A stretch of 64,000 nt of DNA from an uncultured Ectothiorhodospiraceae bacterium. Lineage in GTDB: Bacteria > Pseudomonadota > Gammaproteobacteria > Nitrococcales > Nitrococcaceae. A program made the translations under genes and the position numbers. Below, piece after piece: positions 24,362-34,030 of the stretch (positions within the stretch are counted from its first letter, which is position 1; every line of letters starts with the position of its first letter). Under the pieces are notes generated by a model that saw only the letters and a list, made by a program, of their open reading frames with translations, did not search any database and was not told the DNA's origin. Location: assembly GCA_913061005.1 (NCBI GenBank), contig CAJXSH010000005.1, positions 38,935 to 102,934 of the forward strand, written 5' to 3'.

Positions 24362-26545
24362 ATGCCCACATCCCAGCCGTTGGGCGCATCAGCACCCTGG
24401 GTGGAATTGGCCACAACGGCCGATGACTGGAAGCACGCAGACCCCACGCTTCTGGGTACCACGCTGGTGAGCCTGCATTTGATCCGGGCCTTCGAGGAGG
24501 CGGTCCTCGAGCTCGTGAGCAAGGGGCTTGTTCACGGCCCGGCTCACTCGAGCATTGGCCAGGAGGGGGGAGCGGTGGCGTCGGCCCTGGCGCTTCGCGC
24601 CAGCGACCAGATCAACGGTTCGCATCGCGCGCATCACCAGTTCCTGGCAAAAGCGCTGCACTATCTGCATCCGGGCGGCATGGCGCTGTCTGCACCAGTC
24701 AGTGACGATACGCAGGCACTGCTCCAGCGCACACTTGCCGAAATCATGGGACTGGCGCAGGGGTTCTGCCGCGGCCGGGGCGGGTCGATGCATCTGCGCT
24801 GGGCCGAGGCCGGAGTGCTGGGCACCAATGCCATTGTCGGTGGTGGTGTGCCCATGGCCGCCGGGGCGGCATGGGCCCATCGGCGCGCTGGGGAGGGCGA
24901 TGTGGCCGTGACGTACTTCGGTGACGGCGCCGTCAACATCGGCTCGGTACTCGAGACCATGAACCTGGCCGCCGCCTGGAAGCTGCCCCTTTGTTTTTTC
25001 ATCGAAAACAACCGCTACGCCGTGTCCACCGAGGTCAGTGAGGTTACTGCTGATTCCCGGCTCTCTTCCCGGGGGCTGGCATTCGGTATTCCGGCGTGGA
25101 AAGTGGACGGAATGGACCCGTTGGCGGTGCATTGCGCCATGACGGATGCCGTGTCGCACATGCGTGAGGGTAAGGGCCCGACGGTCATCGAGGCGGATGT
25201 TTACCGCTTCTATCACCAGAATGGCCCGCTCCCCGGCAGTGCCTTCGGCTACCGCTCGCGTGACGAGGAAGGCATCTGGCGCGAGCGGGACCCGCTGGAT
25301 CGGATTGCCCGGGAGATGATCGAGCTGGGCCAGGCGTCGACGGCGCAGGTGGAGGCGGTGCGGGCCGCGGCGGTCGAAGCGATGACGGAGGCAACCGCGG
25401 CGCTGGTCGAGACGGCTGCCGACAAACCCGCCATCCGCCAGTCATTATGGCCATCGGCGGATTTTCGCGATGCACACATCCGCGGGGATCTCAGCGAACT
25501 CGAGGACGCCCGCTACGTCGAGCAGGATCAATACGCCGGGCGACTGGAACCGCGGCGCTTCGTCGACAGCGTGGCCGATGTCATGCACCGCCGTATGAGC
25601 CAGGACGAGCGCATCGTGGTGATGGGTGAGGATGTCCATCGCCTGAAGGGCGGCACCAACGGCGCAACCCGCGGGCTTTCCGAGGATTTCCCCGACCGCT
25701 GCCTGGGCACGCCGATCAGCGAGAATGCCTTTGTGGGCCTGGGCGGCGGGATCGCAATGGACGGCCGCTATCGCCCCGTCATCGAGTTCATGTATCCCGA
25801 CTTCATGTGGGTGGCGGCCGATCAGGTGTTCAACCAGATTGCCAAGGCGCGCCACATGTTTGGTGGCGATGGCACCATGCCGCTGGTCCTGCGCACCAAG
25901 GTGGCGATGGGTACGGGCTACGGCTCTCAGCATTCCATGGATCCAGCCGGCATCTTTGCGACCTCGCCGGGTTGGCGGATCGTCGCCCCCAGTACGCCGT
26001 ATGACTATGTGGGCCTGATGAACAGCGCCCTTCGCTGCGATGACCCGGTTCTGGTGATCGAACACACCGATCTCTACACCCGCCGCTTCGAGGCGCCGAA
26101 TGACGATCTGGACTACTGCATCCCGCTCGGCAGTGCCAGGGTGGTCCGACCGGGTCGGGCCGTGACCGTGCTCACCTATCTGTCGATGGTCGAGCGCTGT
26201 TGCCGGGCCGCGGAGGATCTGGGCGTAGACGCCGAGGTGATCGACCTGCGGAGTCTGGATCGTGCAGGGATCGACTGGCCCACCATCGAGGCCAGTATCC
26301 GTCGTACCAACAACGTCCTGGTGGTCGAGCAGGGATCGATCGGGACGGCGTATGGCGGTCTCCTGGGCGATGAAATCCAGCGCCGCTTCATGGACTGGCT
26401 GGATCAGCCGGTGCAGCGCGTCCATGGCGGTGAGGCCTCGCCCAGCATTTCGAAAGTGCTTGAGCGGGCGGCCTGCGCCGACATCGAGGAAGTCCAGGCA
26501 GGTCTGCGGGCCGTGATGGCGGCGCAGGGCAGGCCGGTCGACTGA
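24362..26545 (+). CDS. Fused alpha-beta E1 component of a 2-oxoacid/acetoin dehydrogenase
   Basis: 727 residues combining what are usually two subunits. The alpha part (about 1-375) has the ThDP motif GDGAVNIG (187-194) ending in IENNRYAVST. The beta part (from about 400) has MGEDVHRLKGGTNGATRGL and PISENAFVGLGGGIAMDG. The sequence is closer to AcoA/AcoB and branched-chain E1 types than to homodimeric pyruvate AceE. It decarboxylates or cleaves the substrate and acylates the E2 lipoyl group. It is followed by E2 (37 nt) and E3 (8 nt) genes, so a complete complex is encoded. Acetoin, pyruvate or another 2-oxoacid are all possible. Confidence 0.9.
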   Translation: MPTSQPLGASAPWVELATTADDWKHADPTLLGTTLVSLHLIRAFEEAVLELVSKGLVHGPAHSSIGQEGGAVASALALRASDQINGSHRAHHQFLAKALHYLHPGGMALSAPVSDDTQALLQRTLAEIMGLAQGFCRGRGGSMHLRWAEAGVLGTNAIVGGGVPMAAGAAWAHRRAGEGDVAVTYFGDGAVNIGSVLETMNLAAAWKLPLCFFIENNRYAVSTEVSEVTADSRLSSRGLAFGIPAWKVDGMDPLAVHCAMTDAVSHMREGKGPTVIEADVYRFYHQNGPLPGSAFGYRSRDEEGIWRERDPLDRIAREMIELGQASTAQVEAVRAAAVEAMTEATAALVETAADKPAIRQSLWPSADFRDAHIRGDLSELEDARYVEQDQYAGRLEPRRFVDSVADVMHRRMSQDERIVVMGEDVHRLKGGTNGATRGLSEDFPDRCLGTPISENAFVGLGGGIAMDGRYRPVIEFMYPDFMWVAADQVFNQIAKARHMFGGDGTMPLVLRTKVAMGTGYGSQHSMDPAGIFATSPGWRIVAPSTPYDYVGLMNSALRCDDPVLVIEHTDLYTRRFEAPNDDLDYCIPLGSARVVRPGRAVTVLTYLSMVERCCRAAEDLGVDAEVIDLRSLDRAGIDWPTIEASIRRTNNVLVVEQGSIGTAYGGLLGDEIQRRFMDWLDQPVQRVHGGEASPSISKVLERAACADIEEVQAGLRAVMAAQGRPVD

Positions 26546-26582
26546 GTGTTGCGCCAGCGGGCATGAACAAGAGGATCACGAG

Positions 26583-27827
26583 GTGCCGATACCCATAGAA
26601 ATGACCGCCGCGGCGGCGGGAATGGAGCACGCCAGCCTGGTGCGCTGGTTGAAATCGGAGGGCGATGACGTAGCCACCGGCGAGGTCATTGCCGAGGTTG
26701 AAACCGACAAGGCCGTCATGGAGATGGAGGCCCCCGGTGCCGGGGTGCTCGGCCGGATTGATGTGCCGGGTGGGACGGACGAAGTGGCCGTCGGGGCCGT
26801 GATTGGTTATCTGTTGCAACCCGGCGAGGATAGCGGGGCATTGCCTGCGGCTTTGGAGGTTGCGGGCGCCCCTGAAGACGCGGCGCCCGCAGCGCCGCCG
26901 GCGCCGGAAACCGCGCATTCAGCCAGCACGCAGGCACCTGGTGCCGAGGAGGGTTCTCCATCCCGGAGCGACGAGCGACGGCGGGTCAGTCCGCTCGCGC
27001 GACGTCTGGCCGCCGAGCGCGGGGTCGAGCTTGCGGATCTTGTCGGCAGTGGTCCGCATGGGCGAATTGTGCGGATCGATGTTGAGCAGGCTGCCGCGGC
27101 AGCGCCCGCCTCCCAACCGCTGCCCGGGAGCCAGACCTCGTCGCTGATCCCGCATTCGGGCATGCGTAAGACCATCGCGCGCCGGCTTACCGAATCCAAG
27201 CAGCAGGTGCCGCATTTCTATCTGTCGATTGATTGCGCGATGGAGAAAGTGCTGGATCTGCGCCACGAGCTTAATCGGCTTGGCGAGACAGAGCGGGAAC
27301 CCTGGCGGCTGTCGGTCAATGACTTCATCGTCCGGGCTGCCGCAAAGGCCCTAGAGGCGGTGCCCGAAGTCAATGTGAGCTGGCAGGAAAATGGCCTGCT
27401 GCGCTACGCAGACGCCGACGTCTGTGTGGCGGTGGCGACCGAGGGCGGGTTACTGACGCCGGTGGTACGCCATGCCGGCCGCAGGGACATGGTGGGCCTG
27501 TCGCGGGAGATTGCGGAGCTGGCCGCGCGAGCCCGCGCCGGAGAGCTGTCGCCGCACGAGTACCAGGCGGGCAGCTTTACCGTCAGCAATCTGGGCATGT
27601 ATGGCATCAGCGACTTCGCCGCGATTATCAATCCGCCCCAGGCGGCTATTCTTGCCGCAGGCGCGGTACGCAGCGAGCCGGTCGTGCGCAATGACGCGGT
27701 TGTGGCCGGACTGATCATGACGCTGACCCTGTCGGCTGATCATCGATCGATCGACGGTGCCGACGCTGCCCGCTTTCTTGCCGCCCTGCGGGATCGACTC
27801 CACGATCCTCTCTCGCTGCTGGTCTAG
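26583..27827 (+). CDS. E2 dihydrolipoyl acyltransferase
   Basis: 414 residues from a GTG start. An N-terminal lipoyl domain has the modified Lys43 in ETDKAVMEMEA. An Ala/Pro linker follows, then a peripheral-subunit-binding domain (RVSPLARRLAAERG to GPHGRIVRIDV) and a C-terminal catalytic domain with ADHRSIDGAD. It forms the core of the complex and passes the acyl group to CoA. It has one lipoyl domain, as in acetoin and branched-chain complexes. Confidence 0.95.
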   Translation: MPIPIEMTAAAAGMEHASLVRWLKSEGDDVATGEVIAEVETDKAVMEMEAPGAGVLGRIDVPGGTDEVAVGAVIGYLLQPGEDSGALPAALEVAGAPEDAAPAAPPAPETAHSASTQAPGAEEGSPSRSDERRRVSPLARRLAAERGVELADLVGSGPHGRIVRIDVEQAAAAAPASQPLPGSQTSSLIPHSGMRKTIARRLTESKQQVPHFYLSIDCAMEKVLDLRHELNRLGETEREPWRLSVNDFIVRAAAKALEAVPEVNVSWQENGLLRYADADVCVAVATEGGLLTPVVRHAGRRDMVGLSREIAELAARARAGELSPHEYQAGSFTVSNLGMYGISDFAAIINPPQAAILAAGAVRSEPVVRNDAVVAGLIMTLTLSADHRSIDGADAARFLAALRDRLHDPLSLLV

Positions 27828-27835
27828 GGGGCACG

Positions 27836-29230
27836 ATGTCGGATTATCAGGTGCTTGTCATCGGGGCCGGCCCAGGAGGCTACGTTGCCGCCATTCGTGC
27901 CGCCCAGCTGGGCGCGCGCGTTGCAATCATCGAGGCCGACGAGCCCGGCGGTGTCTGTCTTAACTGGGGCTGCATTCCCACCAAGACATTGCTGCATTCC
28001 GCCGATCTCTATCGTGCCGCCTGTCATGGAGCGGACGCCGGCCTGGTGCTGGAGGGTACGCCACGATTCGATCTGGGCGTGGCCGTTGGCCGGTCGCGTG
28101 CGGTGGCATCCCGCCTCAATCAGGGTGTGCGGGGGCTTTTGCGTCGGAACGAAGTGGCCCTTATCGCCGGGCATGCCCGCCTTACCGGTGGTGGTGGGGT
28201 GGTGATCGACGGCGCCGCGGGTGAGCGAACCCTGAGCGCCGAGACGATTATCCTCGCCACGGGGGCGCGACCGCGTATGCTCCCGGGCCTTGAGCCCGAT
28301 GGCGAGGTTGTCTGGACGGCGCGCGAGGCCATGACGCCAAAGGCCCTGCCGGAGCGTCTCGCCGTCATCGGTGGCGGAGCCATCGGCGTGGAGTTTGCAA
28401 GCTTCTATGCGGCGATTGGAAGCAAGGTGACGCTTATCGAGAGGGCGGATCGCATGCTTCCGCAGGAAGAAGCCGAAATCTCTGAACGGCTTTCTCGAGC
28501 CCTTGAGACCCAGGGCATCACGTTGTGTACTGGTACGCAGGTTACCGGTTGCGAGCGGCATGATGCTGGGGCCGCTCTGTCCCTGGAAGGGCCCTCCGGG
28601 CTGTCCGGGGGGCAATTCGACCGGGTGATTGTTGCCGCCGGCATCACCGGTAACGTCGAGTCGCTTGGCCTGGAGCACACGTCGGTTGAAATCGACCGGG
28701 GCCATATTGTCACGGACGCCTGGGGCGCCACCGCAGAGCCCGGGGTCTATGCGATCGGCGATGTGGCCGGGGCGCCATGGCTTGCCCACAAGGCCAGTCA
28801 CGAGGGCGTCTCCAGCGTCGAGCACGCGCTTGGCACGCCTGGAGCCTGTCCGGTGGATCCATCCGCCATCCCGGCCTGTACCTACTGCCATCCTCAAGTG
28901 GCGAGCGTTGGCATGTCCGAGGCGGCTGCGCAGGCCGCAGGGCACGAGGTCAGAGTGGGGCGCTTTCCGTTATCGGCCAATGGCAAGGCGCTTGCCATGG
29001 GTGAGGCGGATGGGTTGGCAAAGACGGTGTTCGATGTGCACTCCGGCGAGCTGCTGGGCGCCCATCTGATTGGGCCGGACGTCACCGAGCTCATCGGCGC
29101 CTTTGTGGTGGGGCGCACACTCGAGACCACCGAGGTGGAGCTCATGCACTCGGTCTTCCCGCACCCCACGCTTTCGGAATCCCTGCACGAATCGGTCCTG
29201 AATGCCTGGGGACGCGGACTGCACGCCTGA
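27836..29230 (+). CDS. lpdA: Dihydrolipoyl dehydrogenase (E3)
   Basis: 464 residues of the flavoprotein disulfide reductase family. FAD motif VIGAGPGGYVAAIRAAQLG, redox disulfide Cys41-Cys46 in GGVCLNWGCIPTK, NAD motif IGGGAIGVEFA, and the C-terminal HPTLSES with the catalytic histidine. It reoxidises the E2 lipoamide with NAD. Located 8 nt after the E2 gene, so it is dedicated to this complex. Confidence 0.95.
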   Translation: MSDYQVLVIGAGPGGYVAAIRAAQLGARVAIIEADEPGGVCLNWGCIPTKTLLHSADLYRAACHGADAGLVLEGTPRFDLGVAVGRSRAVASRLNQGVRGLLRRNEVALIAGHARLTGGGGVVIDGAAGERTLSAETIILATGARPRMLPGLEPDGEVVWTAREAMTPKALPERLAVIGGGAIGVEFASFYAAIGSKVTLIERADRMLPQEEAEISERLSRALETQGITLCTGTQVTGCERHDAGAALSLEGPSGLSGGQFDRVIVAAGITGNVESLGLEHTSVEIDRGHIVTDAWGATAEPGVYAIGDVAGAPWLAHKASHEGVSSVEHALGTPGACPVDPSAIPACTYCHPQVASVGMSEAAAQAAGHEVRVGRFPLSANGKALAMGEADGLAKTVFDVHSGELLGAHLIGPDVTELIGAFVVGRTLETTEVELMHSVFPHPTLSESLHESVLNAWGRGLHA

Positions 29231-29245
29231 TGCCGCGAGGGCTGA

Positions 29246-30859
29246 TCAGCTGGACGGCGCCGCCTCCGCGGCATCCTCCAGAAGCAGGTCGGCCGCCTTT
29301 TCGGCGACCATCATCACGGCACCCTGCGTATTGCCCGACACCATGCCGGGCATGACCGAGGCGTCGGCAATACGCAAGCCCGTGAGTCCCCGCGCCTTCA
29401 AACGGGCGTCGACGACGGCATTCGCGCCGCTGCCCATGGAGCAGGTGCCGATTGGATGATAGATGGTCTGGCCGGTCTCACGCGCCCAGTCAATCAACGC
29501 GGCGTCATCGCAAATGTCATCGCCCGGGTTCATCTCATTGACGACGTAGCGCTGCAGGGAAGGCTGCCCGACGATTTGACGCGCGATGCGCATGCCCTCG
29601 GCAAGGGCGGCGGCATCGTTACCGGCGCTGAGGAAGTTGGGCCGGATGTCCGGGGGGGCGTCGGGGGCTGCCGCACTCGCATGAATCGAGCCAACCGACT
29701 CGGGCTGGAGCTGGGTGACGCCGATTGTCATGCCGGGGGCACGATCAAGCACCCGATCAGCGGCATTGGCATAACTCGCATCAACCACAAAATACTGGAT
29801 ATCGGGGCCCTGGCGGGCATGGCGTGTGCGAACAAAGCCATGCACCAGGCCGGTGCCGAGACTCAGAATGCCCCGGCGTCGGGTGAGGTAGCGCGCCAAC
29901 TCGCCAATGAGGCGGAACCCGCGAGAGCGCTCGTTGATCGTGATCGTATTGCGCACCCGCCAGTTCATTCGGGTGGCGTAGTGATCCTGGTAGTTCTCAC
30001 CAACGCCATCAAGGCTGTGTACCGGCTCGAGGCCGAGAGCGCGAATGCGCTCCACCTGACCGATGCCGGAGCGCTCGAGTAGGGCAGGGTTGTGGACACT
30101 GCCGGCACACAGCACGACCTCACGGCGGGCGCTTGCCTCGCTTCGCTTACTGCCGGCCTCCTGCCAGATCACGCCGGTACAGACGCCGTTCCAGACCGTC
30201 AGCCGCTCGACCATCGCATTGGTGACCACCTGCAGGTTGCCGCGTGCCAGCGCCGGTTTGAGGTAAGCGTCGTAGGCGCTCCAGCGGCGGCGGTTGTGCT
30301 GGAAGACCTGGTAGTAGCCAAAGCCGTCCTGCTTTCTGCCGTTGTAGTCGGGATTGATGGGGTGGCCGGCTTCGGCAGCGCTCTGCAGGATCGCGTCACT
30401 GATGTCGCAGCGCTCTTCCACGCGCTCGACGTGCATCGCGCCCTCCCGTCCGCGACCGGTCGCCTCGAAGGCGCACTGCTCGAAACGCCGGAAATAGGGC
30501 TCGACGGACTGCCAGTCCCAGCCGGCCGCGCCGAGATCGGCCCAGCGGTCGTAGTCGGCCGGCTGGCCGCGCACATAGATCATGCCGTTGATCAGCGACG
30601 ATCCACCCAGTCCGCGGCCTCGCGGGATGGCGATGGCGCGGTTGCGTGTAACCGCCTCGGGGGTGGACTCGAACCGCCAGTTGTAGTGCTCGTTGACCAG
30701 CAGCTTGGCGAAGCCCGCCGGGATCGGGATCCATGGGCTGCGTGGGGCATCTCCCGCCTCAAGGACCAGAACGGAGTAGCGGCCGGATGCGCTCAGGCGC
30801 TCGGCAAGGACACACCCGGCTGTTCCGCCGCCAACGATGATGTAGTCGAATGTGTTCAT
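29246..30859 (-). CDS. GMC-family FAD alcohol oxidoreductase (choline dehydrogenase-like)
   Basis: 537 residues. FAD motif IIVGGGTAGCVLAERLS at the N-terminus, GMC signature GRGLGGSSLINGMIYVRG, and the catalytic histidine region YHPIGTCSMG near the C-terminus. Members oxidise primary alcohols (choline, polyethylene glycols, aliphatic alcohols) to aldehydes with a quinone or cytochrome acceptor. The downstream order ALDH-AroE-GMC in one operon suggests alcohol to aldehyde to acid oxidation. No betaine genes are nearby, so choline is unlikely. It ends 15 nt from the convergent E3 gene. Confidence 0.92.
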   Translation of the reverse strand: MNTFDYIIVGGGTAGCVLAERLSASGRYSVLVLEAGDAPRSPWIPIPAGFAKLLVNEHYNWRFESTPEAVTRNRAIAIPRGRGLGGSSLINGMIYVRGQPADYDRWADLGAAGWDWQSVEPYFRRFEQCAFEATGRGREGAMHVERVEERCDISDAILQSAAEAGHPINPDYNGRKQDGFGYYQVFQHNRRRWSAYDAYLKPALARGNLQVVTNAMVERLTVWNGVCTGVIWQEAGSKRSEASARREVVLCAGSVHNPALLERSGIGQVERIRALGLEPVHSLDGVGENYQDHYATRMNWRVRNTITINERSRGFRLIGELARYLTRRRGILSLGTGLVHGFVRTRHARQGPDIQYFVVDASYANAADRVLDRAPGMTIGVTQLQPESVGSIHASAAAPDAPPDIRPNFLSAGNDAAALAEGMRIARQIVGQPSLQRYVVNEMNPGDDICDDAALIDWARETGQTIYHPIGTCSMGSGANAVVDARLKARGLTGLRIADASVMPGMVSGNTQGAVMMVAEKAADLLLEDAAEAAPSS

Positions 30860-30860
30860 G

Positions 30861-31661
30861 TCAGTCGTTGTCCACGAAACCCAGGATTCGGGTCATCAGC
30901 TTCAGCTGGTTCTGCAGCATGGGCAGCCCGGGATGGGTGCGACAGCCGCGGGCTTCCGCGGCGGCCAGTAAAGCCGTCTGGGCGGGTTGCATGATGATCT
31001 CGGCGACGATCTGCCCGGCATCCAGGCTGTCGGCATCCAGCGGCAGCGCATCGTCCTCGTGCAGCCCCAGTGACGTGGCGTTGACCACCAGATCATGGCC
31101 GTTGGCATCCCGCCCACCGATATGACAGGGGACCTCGGGATAGGCGCCGGCGACCCGCTGGATGAGACCTTCCGCCTTGCTGGCCGTGCGGTTGGCGATG
31201 GTAAGCCGCGTGACGCCGGCCCGCGCCAGGGCGAATGCAATGGCATTGGCGGCGCCGCCGGCACCGGCGAGGTAGGCACTCCGTCCGGCAGGGTCGATGC
31301 CCGCCTCGCGCAGCCCCGCCACGAATCCCTCGCCATCGAGCATGTAGCCTTTCAGGCGGCCATCCGCTTCGCGGCACACCACGTTCACGGCGCCGATGCG
31401 CGCGGCATCGGGATCAACCTCATCGCACAACGCCACGATGGCGCTTTTGTGCGGCACCGTAACGATGAACCCCTGGAAGTTCTGCATTTGCCGAAAACCG
31501 TCCACGACCGCGCTGAGCCCGTCAGCGGTGACATGCACGGGGACCAGGACGCCATCGACGCGGAGCTCATCCAGCCGGGCGTTGATCCCCTGGGGTGTTT
31601 TCACGTGATGAATCGGATCGGCGATGATCGCGCTGATCCGGGTGTTGCCGGTGATTTCCAT
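30861..31661 (-). CDS. AroE-like shikimate/quinate dehydrogenase family protein
   Basis: 266 residues. Catalytic lysine region GFIVTVPHKSAI, glycine-rich NADP loop LAGAGGAANAIAFALARAG with NRTASKAEGL, and NATSLG. The C-terminal EIIMQPAQTALL differs from the usual DLVYNP of biosynthetic AroE. Placement in a catabolic operon also suggests a paralogue acting on a different hydroxy-acid. Its ATG overlaps the aldehyde dehydrogenase stop (TGATG). Confidence 0.88.
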   Translation of the reverse strand: MEITGNTRISAIIADPIHHVKTPQGINARLDELRVDGVLVPVHVTADGLSAVVDGFRQMQNFQGFIVTVPHKSAIVALCDEVDPDAARIGAVNVVCREADGRLKGYMLDGEGFVAGLREAGIDPAGRSAYLAGAGGAANAIAFALARAGVTRLTIANRTASKAEGLIQRVAGAYPEVPCHIGGRDANGHDLVVNATSLGLHEDDALPLDADSLDAGQIVAEIIMQPAQTALLAAAEARGCRTHPGLPMLQNQLKLMTRILGFVDND

Positions 31662-33103
31662 CAGACGTCTCCGGGTGCCATGTAGCTGGTTCGGGTGGTC
31701 GTGAAGAACTGCCGCGCATGCGCCCCCTGCTCACGGGGTCCGTAGCTCGAGGCCCCGGTGCCGCCAAAGGGTGCGTGGTAGTCAACGCCGGCGGTGGGCA
31801 GATTGACCATGATCATTCCGGCCTTCGACCGGCGTCGGAAGTCGGCGGCATGGGCGAGGGAGCGGGTGCAGATGCCGGATGAGAGGCCGTACTCGGTTCC
31901 GTTCGCGAACTCGAGCGCCTGGTCGTAGTCGTTGGCTCGAATGATCCCGAGTACCGGCCCGAAGACCTCTTCACGGTTGAGCGTCATATCACTGGTGGTT
32001 TCCGAAAAAATCGCGGGCGACAGGTAGTAGCCCGGTGTCTCGCGGCGCAGTGCTTCGCCTCCGCATTCCAGCTTTGCGCCCTCGTCCCGGGCCTGGTGGA
32101 TGTAGTGCAGATCCTGGTTCAGCTGCTCTTCGCTGATGGCGGGTCCGATGTCGGTGCTGGCCTCGAGGGCATGTCCGACCCGCAGCTGGCTGACAACATC
32201 GCGGATGCGGGTCACAAAGCGGTCGTGGATTCCCGCCTCGACGATAATTCGCGACGAGGCGGTACAGCGCTGGCCGGTGGAGTAGAGGCCACCGTTGACC
32301 GCGATCTGGACGGCCTGCTCGAGATCGGCATCGTCGAGCACGATCAGCGGGTTCTTGCCGCCCATCTCGAGCTGCACCTTCGCCCCGCGCTCGGCGCATA
32401 GAACAGCAAGCCCCCGGCCAACAGCCGTGGAGCCGGTGAATGTCAGCGCGTCGATCTGCGGAGAACGGGCGAGCCGATCACCCACGACGCTTCCGGATCC
32501 CATGACGAGGTTGAAGGCTCCGGCTGGCAGCCCCGCGGTCTCGGCAATGATCTCCGCCAGCGCCCATGCGCAGCCCGGCGCCAGGCCGGCTGGTTTGAAG
32601 ACCACGGAATTGCCGTAGGCAAGGGCGGGCGCAATCTTCCAGGCCGGGATGGCGATCGGGAAGTTCCAGGGCGTTATGACGCCAACGGCGCCCACGGGGT
32701 GTCGGGTGACATCAACCTCCACCCCCGGGCGCACGGGAGGGAGGCGTTCACCGCCCATGCGCAGGCTCTCGCCGGCAAAATACTTGAAGACGCGCCCAGC
32801 GCGCACGACCTCACCGATGCCCTCGGCGAGCGGCTTGCCCTCTTCGCGTGACAGGAGCTCCCCGAGTTCCTGCTGGCGGGACAGTATGGTGGTGCCGATT
32901 CGATCAAGGGCGTCGCTGCGCTGTTCGGCAGTGGCCGTGGCGCAGGCCGGTGCGGCGTCTGCTGCGGCCCTGATGGCGGCGTCGGCCTGTGTGGCGCTGG
33001 CGAGAGCGTATTCACCAATGATATCGCGAGTGTCAGACGGGTTGATGTTGCGATTGGTGGCTTCGCCCTCAACCCATTCTCCGGCTATGTAGTTTCGGTA
33101 CAT
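31661..33103 (-). CDS. Aldehyde dehydrogenase (2-oxoglutarate-semialdehyde dehydrogenase-like)
   Basis: 480 residues. Catalytic Glu in LEMGGKNPL, catalytic Cys in STGQRCTASSR, and PWNFPIAIPAWKIAPALAYG for cofactor binding. The N-terminal NINPSDTRDIIGEYA and the C-terminal SSYGPREQGAHARQFFTTT resemble 2,5-dioxovalerate dehydrogenases, which make 2-oxoglutarate. The specific substrate is therefore suggested but not proven. It is the first gene of the minus-strand ALDH-AroE-GMC operon and diverges from the SDR-QOR-ThDP-ABC transcription unit. Confidence 0.88.
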   Translation of the reverse strand: MYRNYIAGEWVEGEATNRNINPSDTRDIIGEYALASATQADAAIRAAADAAPACATATAEQRSDALDRIGTTILSRQQELGELLSREEGKPLAEGIGEVVRAGRVFKYFAGESLRMGGERLPPVRPGVEVDVTRHPVGAVGVITPWNFPIAIPAWKIAPALAYGNSVVFKPAGLAPGCAWALAEIIAETAGLPAGAFNLVMGSGSVVGDRLARSPQIDALTFTGSTAVGRGLAVLCAERGAKVQLEMGGKNPLIVLDDADLEQAVQIAVNGGLYSTGQRCTASSRIIVEAGIHDRFVTRIRDVVSQLRVGHALEASTDIGPAISEEQLNQDLHYIHQARDEGAKLECGGEALRRETPGYYLSPAIFSETTSDMTLNREEVFGPVLGIIRANDYDQALEFANGTEYGLSSGICTRSLAHAADFRRRSKAGMIMVNLPTAGVDYHAPFGGTGASSYGPREQGAHARQFFTTTRTSYMAPGDV

Positions 33104-33154
33104 GATGCGTTTTTCTCTCCCCTGGCGATGGGCCGGAGCTTCTCAGATTGCTAT

Positions 33155-33165
33155 TTGTAAGACAA
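33155..33165. promoter_or_regulatory. Candidate GntR operator between ALDH and SDR genes
   Basis: TTGTAAGACAA is a perfect 4-bp-arm palindrome with a 3-nt centre, in the 125-nt divergent control region. It is the best match to the FCD-GntR operator pattern TTGTNNNACAA in the window. Confidence 0.5.
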
Positions 33166-33228
33166 GCAGAAGAGATGATAAAACGAATCGCCGAACCGGT
33201 AAAAACCGGGTAAAGGGAGGAGAGCAGA

Positions 33229-34008
33229 TTGGCATCTGAAGCGGCCATGCCCACACCGCAAGGGCGCGTCGTTCTGGTCACCGGCGCGGGTGCCGGGATG
33301 GGGCGAGCCTTCGCACACAGGTTTGCCCGGGCCGGCGACCGCATGGCCGTGTTCGAGCTGGACCACGAGGCTGCCGATAGCGTTTCCCGGGAGGTCAGGG
33401 CGCTGGGTGCGGAAGCGCTGCCGCTGGTGGGTGACGTGGCTGACGAGGCGCGGGTTGCGAGCGCGTTTGATGAGGTGATCCGGCAGTGGGGGCGTATTGA
33501 CGTGCTCATCAACAATGCCGGCATCGCCTGCAGTGTGCCAACCTGCGAACTCACCGCCCAAGCCTGGCAGCGCACCCTCGATATCAACCAGACCGGGGTC
33601 TTCCTGTTCAGTCGCGAGTTGGCGCGTCGCCATCAACACGGTGATGCGGTCATCGTCAACGTCGTGTCCATGTACGGCGAGGTTGCGGCGCCCGAGCGGC
33701 TCGCTTACTGCGCCAGCAAAAGCGCCGTGGCCATGATGACGCGCGTTCTGGCCATTGAGTGGGCCAGCCGCGGCATCCGGGTGAACGGCATCGCGCCTGG
33801 CTACATCGAAACCCCCTTCCTGGAAGCCCTGGCCGACGACGGGCGTGTGGATCTGGAGCGCATTCGCGCCCGCACCCCGCAGCGCCGACTCGGCACCGCG
33901 GAGGAAATGGCCGATCTGGTGTTTTTTATCGCCTCACCCGAGACAGGCTTCATGACCGGTCAGGTCGTGACCTCCGATGGCGGCTGGACCGCCTACGGTT
34001 ACTACTGA
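33229..34008 (+). CDS. Short-chain dehydrogenase/reductase
   Basis: 259 residues, starting at a TTG chosen because GGGAGGAG lies 8 nt upstream; an in-frame ATG at 33247 is the alternative. NAD(P) motif VTGAGAGMGRAFA, NNAG, serine in VVSMYG and catalytic YCASKS. It heads a long plus-strand unit (SDR, quinone oxidoreductase, ThDP enzyme, ABC importer, SDR). Likely interconverts an alcohol and a carbonyl in the pathway. Confidence 0.9.
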   Translation: MASEAAMPTPQGRVVLVTGAGAGMGRAFAHRFARAGDRMAVFELDHEAADSVSREVRALGAEALPLVGDVADEARVASAFDEVIRQWGRIDVLINNAGIACSVPTCELTAQAWQRTLDINQTGVFLFSRELARRHQHGDAVIVNVVSMYGEVAAPERLAYCASKSAVAMMTRVLAIEWASRGIRVNGIAPGYIETPFLEALADDGRVDLERIRARTPQRRLGTAEEMADLVFFIASPETGFMTGQVVTSDGGWTAYGYY

Positions 34009-34030
34009 ATCAACCCGAGAGGAGCAGTCC